Positions 52,722-61,664 of a DNA stretch of 64,000 nt are shown here, one piece after another (position 1 is the stretch's first letter; every line of letters starts with the position of its first letter). This DNA comes from Bacillota bacterium (GTDB lineage: Bacteria; Bacillota; Clostridia; Lachnospirales; Lachnospiraceae). Under the pieces are notes generated by a model. It was not told the DNA's origin. It searched no databases and saw nothing but the letters and a program-made list of their open reading frames with translations. Location of the stretch: the NCBI GenBank assembly GCA_023393095.1, contig JAEWMT010000135.1, positions 44,432 to 108,431 on the forward strand, read 5' to 3'. The translations under genes and the position numbers were made by a program.

Positions 52722-54004
52722 CACTTTTTCTGAAAGAATGTAAGCAGATGGCGAAATGTCTTACCTATTATGTTGTAGTTATCTGTATTATATTTATGTA
52801 TACCACCCAAATTGGAAGTGAGGGTGTTATCAAAAAACCAGAACCAGGGCAGAAAGAATATGGAAACATCATGAGTGAGGATAAAGCCGTTATCATGGAG
52901 CAGACAATTAGGAAGCTGGCCATGGAATATGTAGACAATAATTACTCCACTTATCCCTTCGCCTTTCTTAAAAAAGTAACCCTTAGCAGCTCAAAACAAT
53001 CTCAGATGGCAGATATCCTCGCAGAAGTGACAGGAATCAATAAAAAGAATCTGAGCAATGATTTAAAGGACTATTTTTCCGCTGGTATCAATCCAAATAA
53101 CATAACGATAGGGGAAGGATCCGGTGATGATAATAAGATAGCATCAGATGCTTCTGTAAAAATAAATGATATTCATATCACTATTGCAAATGGATTATCC
53201 TACAAATATTTTACAAAGCTGATGACGAAGGCTGATAAACTCCTAGGAGGCGGTTCCAGCTACGCCAAGGATAAGCTGCAGGGAAATGCCTATGTTTCGA
53301 TGACCTATGAGCAGGCTTTGGAAGAATATAACGTTATTATAAAAAATGATCAATTATCCGGGGCCTATGCAAGGCTATTCTCTGACTATATTGGCATTAT
53401 TCTGGCAATCTTACCGGTATTTCTCATTGTTACAAGAGGTCTTCGGGACAAACGGGCAAAAGCGGATGAGATTATATTTTCCAGAAAAGCTTCCTCGTAT
53501 CAAATAATCATATCAAGATACCTTGCATCGGTTGTTATGCTATTACTTCCAATTATAATTCTTGCATGCTTTCAGACGATCGATTGCATTTATGTCGGGC
53601 AGAAAGAAGGAATATCAGTTGATTATTTCGCGTATTTAAAATATATTGCAGGATGGCTTCTTCCTACCATACTGATTGTAACCTCTGTAGGTGCTTTTCT
53701 TACGGAATTGACTGATTCTGCTATTGCAATAATTATACAGGGTCTCTGGTGGATTTTAAGTGTAACTTCGGCAAATCTGGAAGGGAATTGCGGTTGGAAT
53801 CTGATACCAAGGCATAATAGTCTTAATTATTATAATATTTTCAAACAGAATTTCGATCAGCTGGTAATTAACCGGATTTCATATACAATTGCAGCTGTCA
53901 TTATCTTGTTTGCAACGGTTTATGTTTATGAATTGAAAAGAAAGGGAAGGATAAATATCCGTGGAAATATATTTTCAAATCGCAAAATCAAATCTGTGGC
54001 ATAA
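52712..54004 (+). CDS. ABC transporter permease, ABC-2 type
   Basis: 430 aa. One N-terminal membrane helix (about 18-35), then an extracellular domain of about 190 residues with charged and Gly-rich stretches, then five helices (about 228-405). This arrangement fits ABC-2 exporters with a large first loop. It overlaps the ATPase gene by ten bases and shares 44 bases with the next gene. Substrate unknown; a peptide or envelope component is plausible given the kinase upstream. Confidence 0.82.
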   Translation: MLLTLFLKECKQMAKCLTYYVVVICIIFMYTTQIGSEGVIKKPEPGQKEYGNIMSEDKAVIMEQTIRKLAMEYVDNNYSTYPFAFLKKVTLSSSKQSQMADILAEVTGINKKNLSNDLKDYFSAGINPNNITIGEGSGDDNKIASDASVKINDIHITIANGLSYKYFTKLMTKADKLLGGGSSYAKDKLQGNAYVSMTYEQALEEYNVIIKNDQLSGAYARLFSDYIGIILAILPVFLIVTRGLRDKRAKADEIIFSRKASSYQIIISRYLASVVMLLLPIIILACFQTIDCIYVGQKEGISVDYFAYLKYIAGWLLPTILIVTSVGAFLTELTDSAIAIIIQGLWWILSVTSANLEGNCGWNLIPRHNSLNYYNIFKQNFDQLVINRISYTIAAVIILFATVYVYELKRKGRINIRGNIFSNRKIKSVA

Positions 54005-54605
54005 CCTTTTTGTGCATATAGTTATAGCATTTCTATTTCTACTCATTTCCCCATGCTTTATGGGAATGAAAAACCTTGATGCTGCCAGTACGGCGAAGGT
54101 TCTGGAGATGTATGTGGCTCTGATTGGGATTATTCTTCTGACACCGATTTCTCTCCCGGAACAGAATAAGGAAATAAGAAATCTGATAGAAGCAAAGTAC
54201 ACGCCCTCGGCCCTTGTGACTATAATCAGATTATTTGAGGCCTTCTTTACCATGGTTCTTATGATTGGGATATTTATTATCATATTAAAAAATAACAATT
54301 GTATAATTCCTATGGGTAATTATTTCCTGGGAACACTGGCTGGTGCAGTTTTTTTAGGTGGGGTGGGCTTTTTCGCCTATAGCGTTTTTGATCAGATAGC
54401 AATTGCATATATGCTGCCTATGGTATTTTATATTATTAATTTTGGTGGTGGAAAGAAGATTGCGAAGGATTTTTACTTATTTTCAATGGGATATGCAAGT
54501 TATGATGAGAAGGTGACATTGGCTATTACAGGATCTATTCTGATTATAGCCGGTGTATGTTATCCTATTGTCAGAAGTAGGATTTTCCCTAGATTATTAT
54601 CATAG
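53961..54605 (+). CDS. Membrane protein, second ABC transporter subunit
   Basis: 214 aa with six hydrophobic segments (about 15-35, 45-65, 92-112, 120-142, 148-165, 180-205). It has no soluble domain and no motif. The GTG start lies 44 bases inside the upstream permease gene, behind AAGGGAAGGA, so the two are translationally coupled. It is probably the second half of the permease. The family is not certain. Confidence 0.7.
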   Translation: MEIYFQIAKSNLWHNLFVHIVIAFLFLLISPCFMGMKNLDAASTAKVLEMYVALIGIILLTPISLPEQNKEIRNLIEAKYTPSALVTIIRLFEAFFTMVLMIGIFIIILKNNNCIIPMGNYFLGTLAGAVFLGGVGFFAYSVFDQIAIAYMLPMVFYIINFGGGKKIAKDFYLFSMGYASYDEKVTLAITGSILIIAGVCYPIVRSRIFPRLLS

Positions 54606-54680
54606 TCTTTTCATTGATATGCTTGAAGCCATTGGATTCAACTTAATTCATACACTATGATATGTAAAAATAATAATGAT

Positions 54681-54775
54681 CGTCGCATTTTAGACATATA
54701 TAATATAAGGGACTCTGCATAATCCTCTCAAACAGTGCAATAGGAGGATTATGCAGAGTCCCTTATATCAATGAA
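54681..54775. repeat. Family C palindromic element, short form
   Basis: A perfect 25-bp stem (54703-54727 with 54744-54768, beginning ATATAAGGGACTCTGC) sits inside TCGCATTTTAGACATATA, which matches the flank of the 45.4 kb element. It lies after the ABC operon and could act as its terminator despite lacking a T-run. Confidence 0.7.
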
Positions 54776-54826
54776 AGATATTTGTAAATATTTATATCTA
54801 TAAATGTTTAAATAATATTGGCTTTA

Positions 54827-55015
54827 CTACTTATCGAATTTCTTAAAAAAACCTTCCTCAAGCATGTTACGGAATAATTTTGTACCAAATATGATTCCAA
54901 CAATAAGAACTCCTGTAACACAGGAATATTTCACAATTTTAGGAACGTCCACATTAACATTGACACTGACTTTATGATCGGCATCATTTGAAGAACAGCA
55001 GTTTTTTAATGACAT
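54827..55015 (-). CDS. Small single-span membrane protein, 62 aa
   Basis: The N-terminal half is polar (MSLKNCCSSNDADHK), followed by one membrane helix (about 33-50; VTGVLIVGIIFGTKLF) and a Lys-rich end. GAGAGG lies before the ATG. No family was recognised. The reading frame ends 7 codons after the helix. The ribosome site and clean single helix favour a real gene. Confidence 0.6.
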   Translation of the reverse strand: MSLKNCCSSNDADHKVSVNVNVDVPKIVKYSCVTGVLIVGIIFGTKLFRNMLEEGFFKKFDK

Positions 55016-55033
55016 AGAAATAACCTCTCTTTC

Positions 55034-55227
55034 AATTTAATTTATATAGGTAATTGCGAAACTATATAGTCTTTGTAATTGTATACACAACAAATACTAT
55101 TTCTCCGCTCCAACGCTTCCTTCGGGCAAAGTGTTTTAACACTTTACTTTCGCTCCGAAATAGTATTTGCTGTGTATACAATATCTATAATTTATGAGTT
55201 TCGCAATTACCTAAATTTAATTTATAT
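55034..55227. mobile_element. Family A full-length element with 14-bp target duplication
   Basis: The best-preserved copy: 165 bp (55048-55212) with perfect 16-bp inverted ends AGGTAATTGCGAAACT and AGTTTCGCAATTACCT, inner arms around GTATACA and AAATACTATT, and an AAAGTGTT/AACACTTT hairpin. The direct repeat AATTTAATTTATAT flanks it at 55034-55047 and 55214-55227. No ORF is present. Confidence 0.85.
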
Positions 55228-55255
55228 ATTATGTTTTATGCATATATAATTAGTT

Positions 55256-55897
55256 TTAGTATCCAAGTTCCTCGCCTACCAGAATTACTTTGATTCTTCC
55301 GGGGATTCTTGATTTTCTGGTAATTACGATTTCACAGCAGAGGCAGTCATCCGTCAAGCAGTTTGTACATTTACCAAGTTCAGCACAGGGGGTTTTAGAA
55401 CCTAATCTTACTGCATTTGGAGGGGATGCCATATTGCGTACCCTTTCAACTCCTGTGGTTGTATCTGTTACTATTTTATTCATACCAGCTATGATAATGA
55501 CATTTTTCGGTCCCGTTATAAGGCAGGCGACACGGTTACCGATTCCATCAATATTAACCAACTGGCCATCCAGAGTAATAGCATTAGAACTCATGAAGTA
55601 ATAATCTACGGTAACAATCTTACTGTACATAGCTGATTTTTCCTCAGGAGTCTTAGCTGTGTTACGGTCATAAATAATGTAGTCGGAGGCTACCAGCTCA
55701 TCCAGCAAACCGATTTCATTTAATGTCTCGGAACCTCCCCAGGAGATAGAGCAACCCGGTGTTAAGAAACGCTTTGCGGTAAGAAGTGCATCTTCGGCAT
55801 TTTCACAATAATAACCTTCGATTCCTCGCTTGTTAAATTTCTCAATGATACTGTCGGCTAAATTTTCATAATATGCTTTTTTTGGTAACACGGTCAA
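55256..55897 (-). CDS. LUD-domain protein (lactate-utilisation/DUF162 family)
   Basis: 213 aa. Features of the LUD fold: ISWGGSETLNEIGL near residue 55, then ANAITLDGQLVNIDGIGNRV-like and ITGPKNVIIIAGMNKIV blocks, and a cysteine-rich end (CAELGKCTNCL, CLCCEIV). Stand-alone LUD proteins are related to LutC; the lactate or other substrate is not established. It starts 8 bases after the DegV gene on the same strand and is probably in one transcript with it. Confidence 0.87.
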   Translation of the reverse strand: MTVLPKKAYYENLADSIIEKFNKRGIEGYYCENAEDALLTAKRFLTPGCSISWGGSETLNEIGLLDELVASDYIIYDRNTAKTPEEKSAMYSKIVTVDYYFMSSNAITLDGQLVNIDGIGNRVACLITGPKNVIIIAGMNKIVTDTTTGVERVRNMASPPNAVRLGSKTPCAELGKCTNCLTDDCLCCEIVITRKSRIPGRIKVILVGEELGY

Positions 55898-55905
55898 AAC
55901 CTCCC

Positions 55906-56790
55906 TTATATACAGTCATATTTCTTTACAAAACAGATACCGATTCCTCCGGGACCTGTATAAGAACCAATGGTAACTCCAATCTGAAATACCGGATAAA
56001 TGATTTTATGACCGATGAATTCTTCCATCCTATCCTGTAAATACAGGGCGTCCTCCATCGTAGTAGCATTGGCTATGCCAAAATCATAATCCCCTATCCG
56101 TTCACCTGTTTCTCTAAAATATTCTGCGGTCATATTACAGATGGCATCTAAGGATTTCCTTCTGCCTCTAATTTTGGAATATGGCACAAGCTCTGCTCCT
56201 TCTAATTGAATTAGAGGCTTGATATCAAGCATATCTGTGGAGAGAGCAGCAGCCCTGCCGATTCGTCGCCCTTTTTCCAGATAATCCAGTGTATCAACAG
56301 AAAACATAATTCGTGCAGTTGGTTTTATGGTTTCAAGTCTTTCAACAATTTCATATAACGGCATACCGGCTTCCTTCATATACGCAACTTGCAGTAGGAG
56401 AATCCCTTGACCAGCAGTTGCTTGGATACTATCAATGATCTGAATCTCAGCCTTAGGGTATTGTTCCTCCAGTATATGTTTTGCATTGACTGCAGATTGA
56501 TAGGAACCGCTTAATTTATGGGACAGGCACAGACAGATTACACCATGTCCATCTTTTAAAGCCTTTCGAAATTCATTGATATAATCCTGCACAGAGGGCA
56601 TCGAAGTTGTGGGGTAATTGCTTTTTACGAGCTCCTGATAAAAAACCTCCTTAGAGATGTCGATGTTTTCCCTGAAATAAGTATCATGATCAAAGCTTAC
56701 AAAAAACGGAATAAGCTTGATATCATGTGCTTTGATTAAGCTGTCTGGTAAATCGCACGATGAATCACTGAAAATCTGAAAATCTGACAT
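55906..56790 (-). CDS. DegV-family fatty-acid-binding protein
   Basis: 294 aa. The DegV family binds fatty acids and in some Firmicutes works with fatty acid kinase to use exogenous lipid. Typical blocks are IFSDSSCDLPDS at the start, the TSMPSVQDY loop with the binding Thr/Ser, CLCLSHKLSGSYQSA near 95, and the GKGRRIGRAAAL-like segment near 170. GGAGG precedes the ATG. Transcribed toward the LUD gene. Confidence 0.93.
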   Translation of the reverse strand: MSDFQIFSDSSCDLPDSLIKAHDIKLIPFFVSFDHDTYFRENIDISKEVFYQELVKSNYPTTSMPSVQDYINEFRKALKDGHGVICLCLSHKLSGSYQSAVNAKHILEEQYPKAEIQIIDSIQATAGQGILLLQVAYMKEAGMPLYEIVERLETIKPTARIMFSVDTLDYLEKGRRIGRAAALSTDMLDIKPLIQLEGAELVPYSKIRGRRKSLDAICNMTAEYFRETGERIGDYDFGIANATTMEDALYLQDRMEEFIGHKIIYPVFQIGVTIGSYTGPGGIGICFVKKYDCI

Positions 56791-57168
56791 GAAATCCTCC
56801 TGTAGATCATAAATGGCAAGTAAGTAACTAAATTTATTTTAAATGATACCTACTAATATTTCAAGCAATATTCGTTTGAAGAACTTTTTATTAATTTACC
56901 GTAAGGTCAATAATACAGTAGATTTTATCCTAATGAATGATAAGGTTGAAGCACGCGTGTAGAATAAGGATAACAAAAGAACAGGAGTGCTTTGATAAGC
57001 CTCCTGTCAGTAATTAATTTTATGGAATAAGAGATAATAAGCTCTTCTTTATAAAATGAAAACATCTCATTCACTAAAAAGTATATATGTACCACTGGCA
57101 TACATGCCACATAAGTTATAACCACAATTTGATAGATGATGTTCACGTATTCGATTTCCTTTAATTAA
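56791..57168. other. Intergenic gap upstream of degV
   Basis: AT-rich. An open frame on the minus strand (56925-57146) lacks a ribosome site and looks spurious. A CAGGAG/CTCCTG pairing near 56980-57007 is the only hairpin-like feature. Confidence 0.4.
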
Positions 57169-57330
57169 TAAGTACCAAACTATTTGGTCTTTGTATGTAT
57201 CCATAGCAGATACATATTCATCCGTTCCAACGTTTCCTTTGGACATAAGTGATTTAATACTTTACTTTCGCTCCGAAATAGAATTTGCTGTGTATACCAT
57301 ATCTATAATTTATCAGTTTTGAGATTACCA
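57169..57330. mobile_element. Family A element, degraded copy
   Basis: Same orientation and almost full length compared with the copy at 55048-55212: the AACTAT..GGTCTTTGTA, CCGTTCCAACG, TTTACTTTCGCTCCGAAATAG, TTGCTGTGTATACCATATCTATAATTTAT-type blocks align in order. The inverted ends are eroded (AGTACC-AAACT and AGTTTTGAGATTACC). Confidence 0.7.
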
Positions 57331-57345
57331 ATAATTCCTATTAAC

Positions 57346-58266
57346 TTATAATTCTCCTCTTATATTTTTGTAAAATAAGAGATTTTTAATTGCAAGATCA
57401 CTTTTCCACCAATTCTTAGTAATTGCCCATTCTTCTGGAAATCCAGCCCAACCCCAGGTTATATCCCATACTCCATCCGTATTACGTGATTGAGGTATGA
57501 AATCGCATTCAATATCAACAATATCTTTATTATCTTGATAAAAAATACTATCACGAGAACGGAATAGTATGGAAGGCTTACAGATATAATTGGTAGCCCA
57601 GATTTTAGTATCCCTATTAATGCAGTTACTAACTAATTGCTTTAATTTATCTCTTAATGCCTTCATTGGAAATAAATCAGGTTGATTTAACTGTTCTAGA
57701 TAGTTCATGAATGTGATATAGCATACCAATACATGAAAATCAATTTCGTCTAATTGCATAACGTATTCTATGGCTTTTGTGGCAATATCTTTACATTGTT
57801 GATACAAGTCTGTATCCTTATCAGCAAAATATAACCCAAAGCCGGCTAATCCTATGGATGGATTGAATTTATCGTGACAAGAGGGTTCGCTAGTATCACA
57901 CCACCACTGTGCATGTGGATAGTCATTGTTGGTATTCACAGTACTTTTCCATAACCCGTCCGCGAAGTCAGCCCGACTATTAAGATATTTTAATATACCT
58001 TGAATGATTGGATGTGTTTTATCCATTAAGTTAACTTCCCCAATTAATTCTACTGCACGAAAGGTTTGAATGGGTGAAGAACCTGGATTCCAAGCGTCTT
58101 CTTCTAAAGCATGTCCAAACCCACCATCCATATTTTGATATTCTTGTAGCACATTAATTACGTTATCTGATTTCCCGTTTTCAAAATGATATTGCCATCT
58201 GGCTAAATCAAGCGGGCGTGCATTACGATAGATCCAGTTACGGACCTCTTTATAAATCTGTTTCAT
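57346..58266 (-). CDS. Alpha/alpha-toroid protein (terpenoid cyclase/prenyltransferase-like)
   Basis: 306 aa. The repeat QEYQNMDGGFGHALEED is a QW-like motif of the squalene-cyclase/prenyltransferase toroid, and GVWDITWGWAGFPEE near 265 is a second. The DxDD acid of type II cyclases is not seen, so catalysis is doubtful. No signal peptide. It is followed downstream by a degraded family A element. The WYL regulator upstream on the same strand may control it, but the gap is 233 bases. Function unknown. Confidence 0.65.
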   Translation of the reverse strand: MKQIYKEVRNWIYRNARPLDLARWQYHFENGKSDNVINVLQEYQNMDGGFGHALEEDAWNPGSSPIQTFRAVELIGEVNLMDKTHPIIQGILKYLNSRADFADGLWKSTVNTNNDYPHAQWWCDTSEPSCHDKFNPSIGLAGFGLYFADKDTDLYQQCKDIATKAIEYVMQLDEIDFHVLVCYITFMNYLEQLNQPDLFPMKALRDKLKQLVSNCINRDTKIWATNYICKPSILFRSRDSIFYQDNKDIVDIECDFIPQSRNTDGVWDITWGWAGFPEEWAITKNWWKSDLAIKNLLFYKNIRGEL

Positions 58267-58293
58267 CTAATACCTCCTCTTATTAATTGTAAA

Positions 58294-58455
58294 TTACCTT
58301 ACAACAGTACCGCAATACCTTTTTATCTTACTGAGTTCACGGTCAAATACTTGATAAACTGCATTCCAAATTTCTTCTTTTCTTTTTTCAACTTCCTCTT
58401 TCGATAAATCAAGTATGATATCCTCAATGATATGTGGACCAAACTTTTCATGCAT
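58294..58455 (-). CDS. Small hypothetical ORF, 53 aa
   Basis: The frame begins MHEKFGPHIIEDIILDLSKE and is mostly helical and charged, ending RYCGTVVR. A stop codon lies two codons upstream of the ATG and there is no ribosome site. The composition looks coding, so it may be a small protein or the end of a decayed gene. It lies between the WYL regulator and the toroid gene. Family not recognised. Confidence 0.35.
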   Translation of the reverse strand: MHEKFGPHIIEDIILDLSKEEVEKRKEEIWNAVYQVFDRELSKIKRYCGTVVR

Positions 58456-58499
58456 GTATCATCATTATACAGAATGAACATGACATAGGTATGTCATGT

Positions 58500-59405
58500 T
58501 CATTGATATTGTTTTAAAATATTTTCTGCAATTTTCTTTATTTCCTGTTTGAAGGTTTGGGGATCGAGAATCTCAGCTTTATCACCAAAACCAAGAATCC
58601 AGCTTAGGAAAAATTCTTTATTGGTAAACCCAAAGTGGAATAACAATTTTCCATCTTCTCGCTCTATAAAACTATCTATCCCATACTCATCGATCAGCCG
58701 GTATTTAACGCTTGGATCAAATAGTATCGTCACTTGAAGCTCATCCATAAAATACTTGTCAAAATTTTTCTTCTCCTCTGGTATTTCTCTGGGTAGAAAT
58801 TCGTCTTTCTTAATTTTAAGCTCTCGCAAACGGTTTAATTTGAATAATCGGAAATCTTGCTTTTCCATACAGTAACCAAAAACATACCAGCTAGACCATT
58901 GGAAAGTTAGATAATAAGGTTCTATCACCCTTATCGTATCACCCTTTTTATTATAATAACGAAAGCTGATTTTCTGATTATCCTTTATTGCATTTTTAAT
59001 CACCGATATTTTATCTGCCAAACCACTTTTATAATGGGAAGACAGATTAATGATAATACTATCATTTACCGATAAGATACTATCTTGCTTTATAAAGAAT
59101 TTATTTAATAACTTTTCTATGTCAGAATCGGAAGAAATGCTATCAAAAACCCTCAGATCGGCAACTACCTTCTGCATCTCATCATAGGTTAATACACTTT
59201 TGTCAACCCGGTATCCATCCGCTATCGTAATTCCACCTTTTCCACCTTGTGTGGTAATAACGGGAATACCAGCTTTGCATAAGTCTTCAATATCACGATT
59301 AATGGTTCTTCTGGAGACTTCAAACTTTTCAGCAAGATATGGAGCTGTTACTTGCTCTTTTTGCAAAAGTATCATCACAATTCCTAATAATCGATCAATT
59401 TTCAT
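58500..59405 (-). CDS. WYL-domain transcriptional regulator (YafY-like)
   Basis: 301 aa. An N-terminal HTH_11 winged helix (RLLGIVMILLQKEQVTAPYL through VSRRTINRDIEDL, residues 4-45) is followed by a WYL ligand-binding domain (about 130-215; SFRYYNKKGDTIRVIEPYYL, WYVFGYC) and a C-terminal extension (EFFLSWILGFG). These proteins bind nucleotides, nucleic acids or small ligands and control DNA-damage, defence and metabolic genes. No defence gene is nearby. It is divergent from topB, and the ATG is preceded by AGGAG. Confidence 0.92.
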   Translation of the reverse strand: MKIDRLLGIVMILLQKEQVTAPYLAEKFEVSRRTINRDIEDLCKAGIPVITTQGGKGGITIADGYRVDKSVLTYDEMQKVVADLRVFDSISSDSDIEKLLNKFFIKQDSILSVNDSIIINLSSHYKSGLADKISVIKNAIKDNQKISFRYYNKKGDTIRVIEPYYLTFQWSSWYVFGYCMEKQDFRLFKLNRLRELKIKKDEFLPREIPEEKKNFDKYFMDELQVTILFDPSVKYRLIDEYGIDSFIEREDGKLLFHFGFTNKEFFLSWILGFGDKAEILDPQTFKQEIKKIAENILKQYQ

Positions 59406-59576
59406 TCTGTTACAGCTCCTTTCTCCTCGATACTTTGTTATAAATTAGCACAACCAAATCTTACCACACATTTATTTTCTGCACAATAAAGCAATAGAAC
59501 AGTCACTTTGCTTATCAAAAAAAGTGTGGTACAATATCAAAAGTAATATTTTCAAAAAGAAGAAAGTTGGGGAGCA

Positions 59577-61664
59577 ATGGGCAAGAGTTTATACATAGCA
59601 GAAAAACCGAGCGTGGCAACAGAATTCGCCAAAGCTCTTAAGATAACGGGTAGAAAACAGGATGGCTATATCGAATCAGAGGCTGCAATTGTTACCTGGT
59701 GCGTCGGACATCTGGTAACCATGAGCTATCCGGAAGCCTATCATCCTTCCCTTAAGAAATGGAATATGGAGACACTTCCGTTCCTTCCGAAGCAATATCT
59801 TTATGAAGTGATTCCGAATGTAAAAAAGCAATTTAATATCGTTAAGGGACTGCTTACCCGTAAAGATGTGGATACCATTTATGTCTGCACTGACTCCGGG
59901 CGGGAAGGAGAATACATATACCGCCTGGTAGATCAGGAGGCAAAAGTTCCTTCCATCAAGGATAAGAGAAGAGTTTGGATAGACTCTCAGACGGAGGAGG
60001 AAATCCTTCGAGGAATACGGGAGGCAAAACCGCTTGCTGCATATGACCATCTGTCGGATGCGGCTTATTTACGCGCACAGGAAGACTATCTTATGGGCAT
60101 TAATTTTTCGAGAATACTTACCTTAAAATATGGTAATGAAGTTCAAAAAATTCTTAATTCACAGAAATGGACTGCAATCTCCGTCGGTCGTGTTATGACC
60201 TGTGTACTTGGAATGGTAGTAAGAAGGGAACGTGAAATTCGAAGTTTTGTGAAAACACCTTTTTACCGTGTAATTAGCGGGCTGCAGGCAGAGAACAAAG
60301 AAATTACAGCTGAATTTAGGGCGGTGGAAGGTTCAAAATATTTCAACTCACCTCTGCTGTATAAAGAAAACGGATTTTCGGAGAAAACCTCTGCTGTTAA
60401 GCTGATTTCAGAGCTTGCAGGGCAGTTTCCAACATTAAATGATGATGGTACTTGGAATGCCATATTAAGTCCTGGAGAAGAACCTAGGCTTCTGGCTGAA
60501 ATAACCCAGCTAGAGAAGAAGAAGGAGAATAAAAATCCGCCCCTGCTGTATAACCTAGCGGAGCTTCAGAATGAATGCTCCAAGATGTTTAAAATCAGTC
60601 CGGATGAAACATTAAAGATTACTCAGGAGCTTTATGAAAAAAAGCTGGTTACTTATCCAAGAACTGATGCAAGAGTTTTATCCACAGCGGTTTCCAAGGA
60701 AATCTATAAGAATATTAAGGGATTGAATGGCCTAAACCAATTTAGCGGTTATGTGAATGAAATCCTAGAACAAGGAACTTATAAAAACATATCAAAAACA
60801 CGTTATGTTAACGATAGCCAGATTACGGATCATTATGCAATTATTCCGACTGGCCAAGGACTCGGTGCGCTTAATTCCCTGTCTCCTACTGCATTAAAGG
60901 TATATGAAACGATCGTAAGACGTTTCTTAAGTATATTCTATCCAGCTGCAGAATATCGCAAGGTTGGTATCACGGCAAAAATTAAAGAGGAAAGCTTCTT
61001 TGCCTCCGTTCGTGCGTTGGAAAAGGAGGGTTACCTTAAAGTTATGGGCTATTCCTTTGACAAACAGACTACTGCAGATAAGAAAAAAAACCAGGATAAT
61101 GCGGATGATAACGATAATCAGGAGGAGAGCTCTGATATGACGTTATTACAAGCTGTTATGAAATTGAAGAAGGGAATGCATCTTCCTGTGAATATGCTGA
61201 CAATCAAAGAGGGTGAAACTGTTCCACCCAAAAGGTATAATTCAGGTGCTCTGATTCTTGCCATGGAAAATGCAGGACAACTCATAGAGGATGAAGAGCT
61301 TCGTGCACAGATTAAGGGAAGCGGAATCGGTACCAGTGCTACTCGAGCGGAGATACTGAATAAATTAGTAACAATTATGTACTTAAATCTAAACAAAAAG
61401 ACGCAGATTATTACACCTACACAGTTGGGCGAATTGATTTATGATGTGGTGAATTCATCAATTAAATCTTTACTAAATGCCGAGCTTACTGCAAGCTGGG
61501 AAAAAGGACTTACTTATGTAGCGGATGGGCAGATATCAAAGGATGAATATACGCAGAAGCTGGAAAGCTTTGTTGCCAGAATGGTTGATGGTGTGAAAAA
61601 GCTGAATAATCAAACAGCATTATCCTATTATTATAAAGAAACAGAGTCTTTCTATAAGAAATAA
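59577..61664 (+). CDS. topB: DNA topoisomerase III
   Basis: 695 aa, type IA topoisomerase. The TOPRIM domain (SLYIAEKPSVATEFA; TDSGREGEYIYR acid motif) is followed by the core, with the catalytic Tyr360 in TYPRTDARVL, the SVGRVMTCVL segment and LILAMENAGQL near 555. There is no zinc-finger tail, and the motif set is that of TopB rather than TopA. The ATG follows GGGGAGCA with short spacing. It relaxes and decatenates DNA. It is divergent from the WYL gene and monocistronic. Confidence 0.93.
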   Translation: MGKSLYIAEKPSVATEFAKALKITGRKQDGYIESEAAIVTWCVGHLVTMSYPEAYHPSLKKWNMETLPFLPKQYLYEVIPNVKKQFNIVKGLLTRKDVDTIYVCTDSGREGEYIYRLVDQEAKVPSIKDKRRVWIDSQTEEEILRGIREAKPLAAYDHLSDAAYLRAQEDYLMGINFSRILTLKYGNEVQKILNSQKWTAISVGRVMTCVLGMVVRREREIRSFVKTPFYRVISGLQAENKEITAEFRAVEGSKYFNSPLLYKENGFSEKTSAVKLISELAGQFPTLNDDGTWNAILSPGEEPRLLAEITQLEKKKENKNPPLLYNLAELQNECSKMFKISPDETLKITQELYEKKLVTYPRTDARVLSTAVSKEIYKNIKGLNGLNQFSGYVNEILEQGTYKNISKTRYVNDSQITDHYAIIPTGQGLGALNSLSPTALKVYETIVRRFLSIFYPAAEYRKVGITAKIKEESFFASVRALEKEGYLKVMGYSFDKQTTADKKKNQDNADDNDNQEESSDMTLLQAVMKLKKGMHLPVNMLTIKEGETVPPKRYNSGALILAMENAGQLIEDEELRAQIKGSGIGTSATRAEILNKLVTIMYLNLNKKTQIITPTQLGELIYDVVNSSIKSLLNAELTASWEKGLTYVADGQISKDEYTQKLESFVARMVDGVKKLNNQTALSYYYKETESFYKK

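Noticed and set aside
56925..57146. 73-codon hydrophobic frame on the minus strand
   Set aside because: It has no ribosome binding site and an AT-driven composition. It lies in an intergenic gap before a degraded mobile element.
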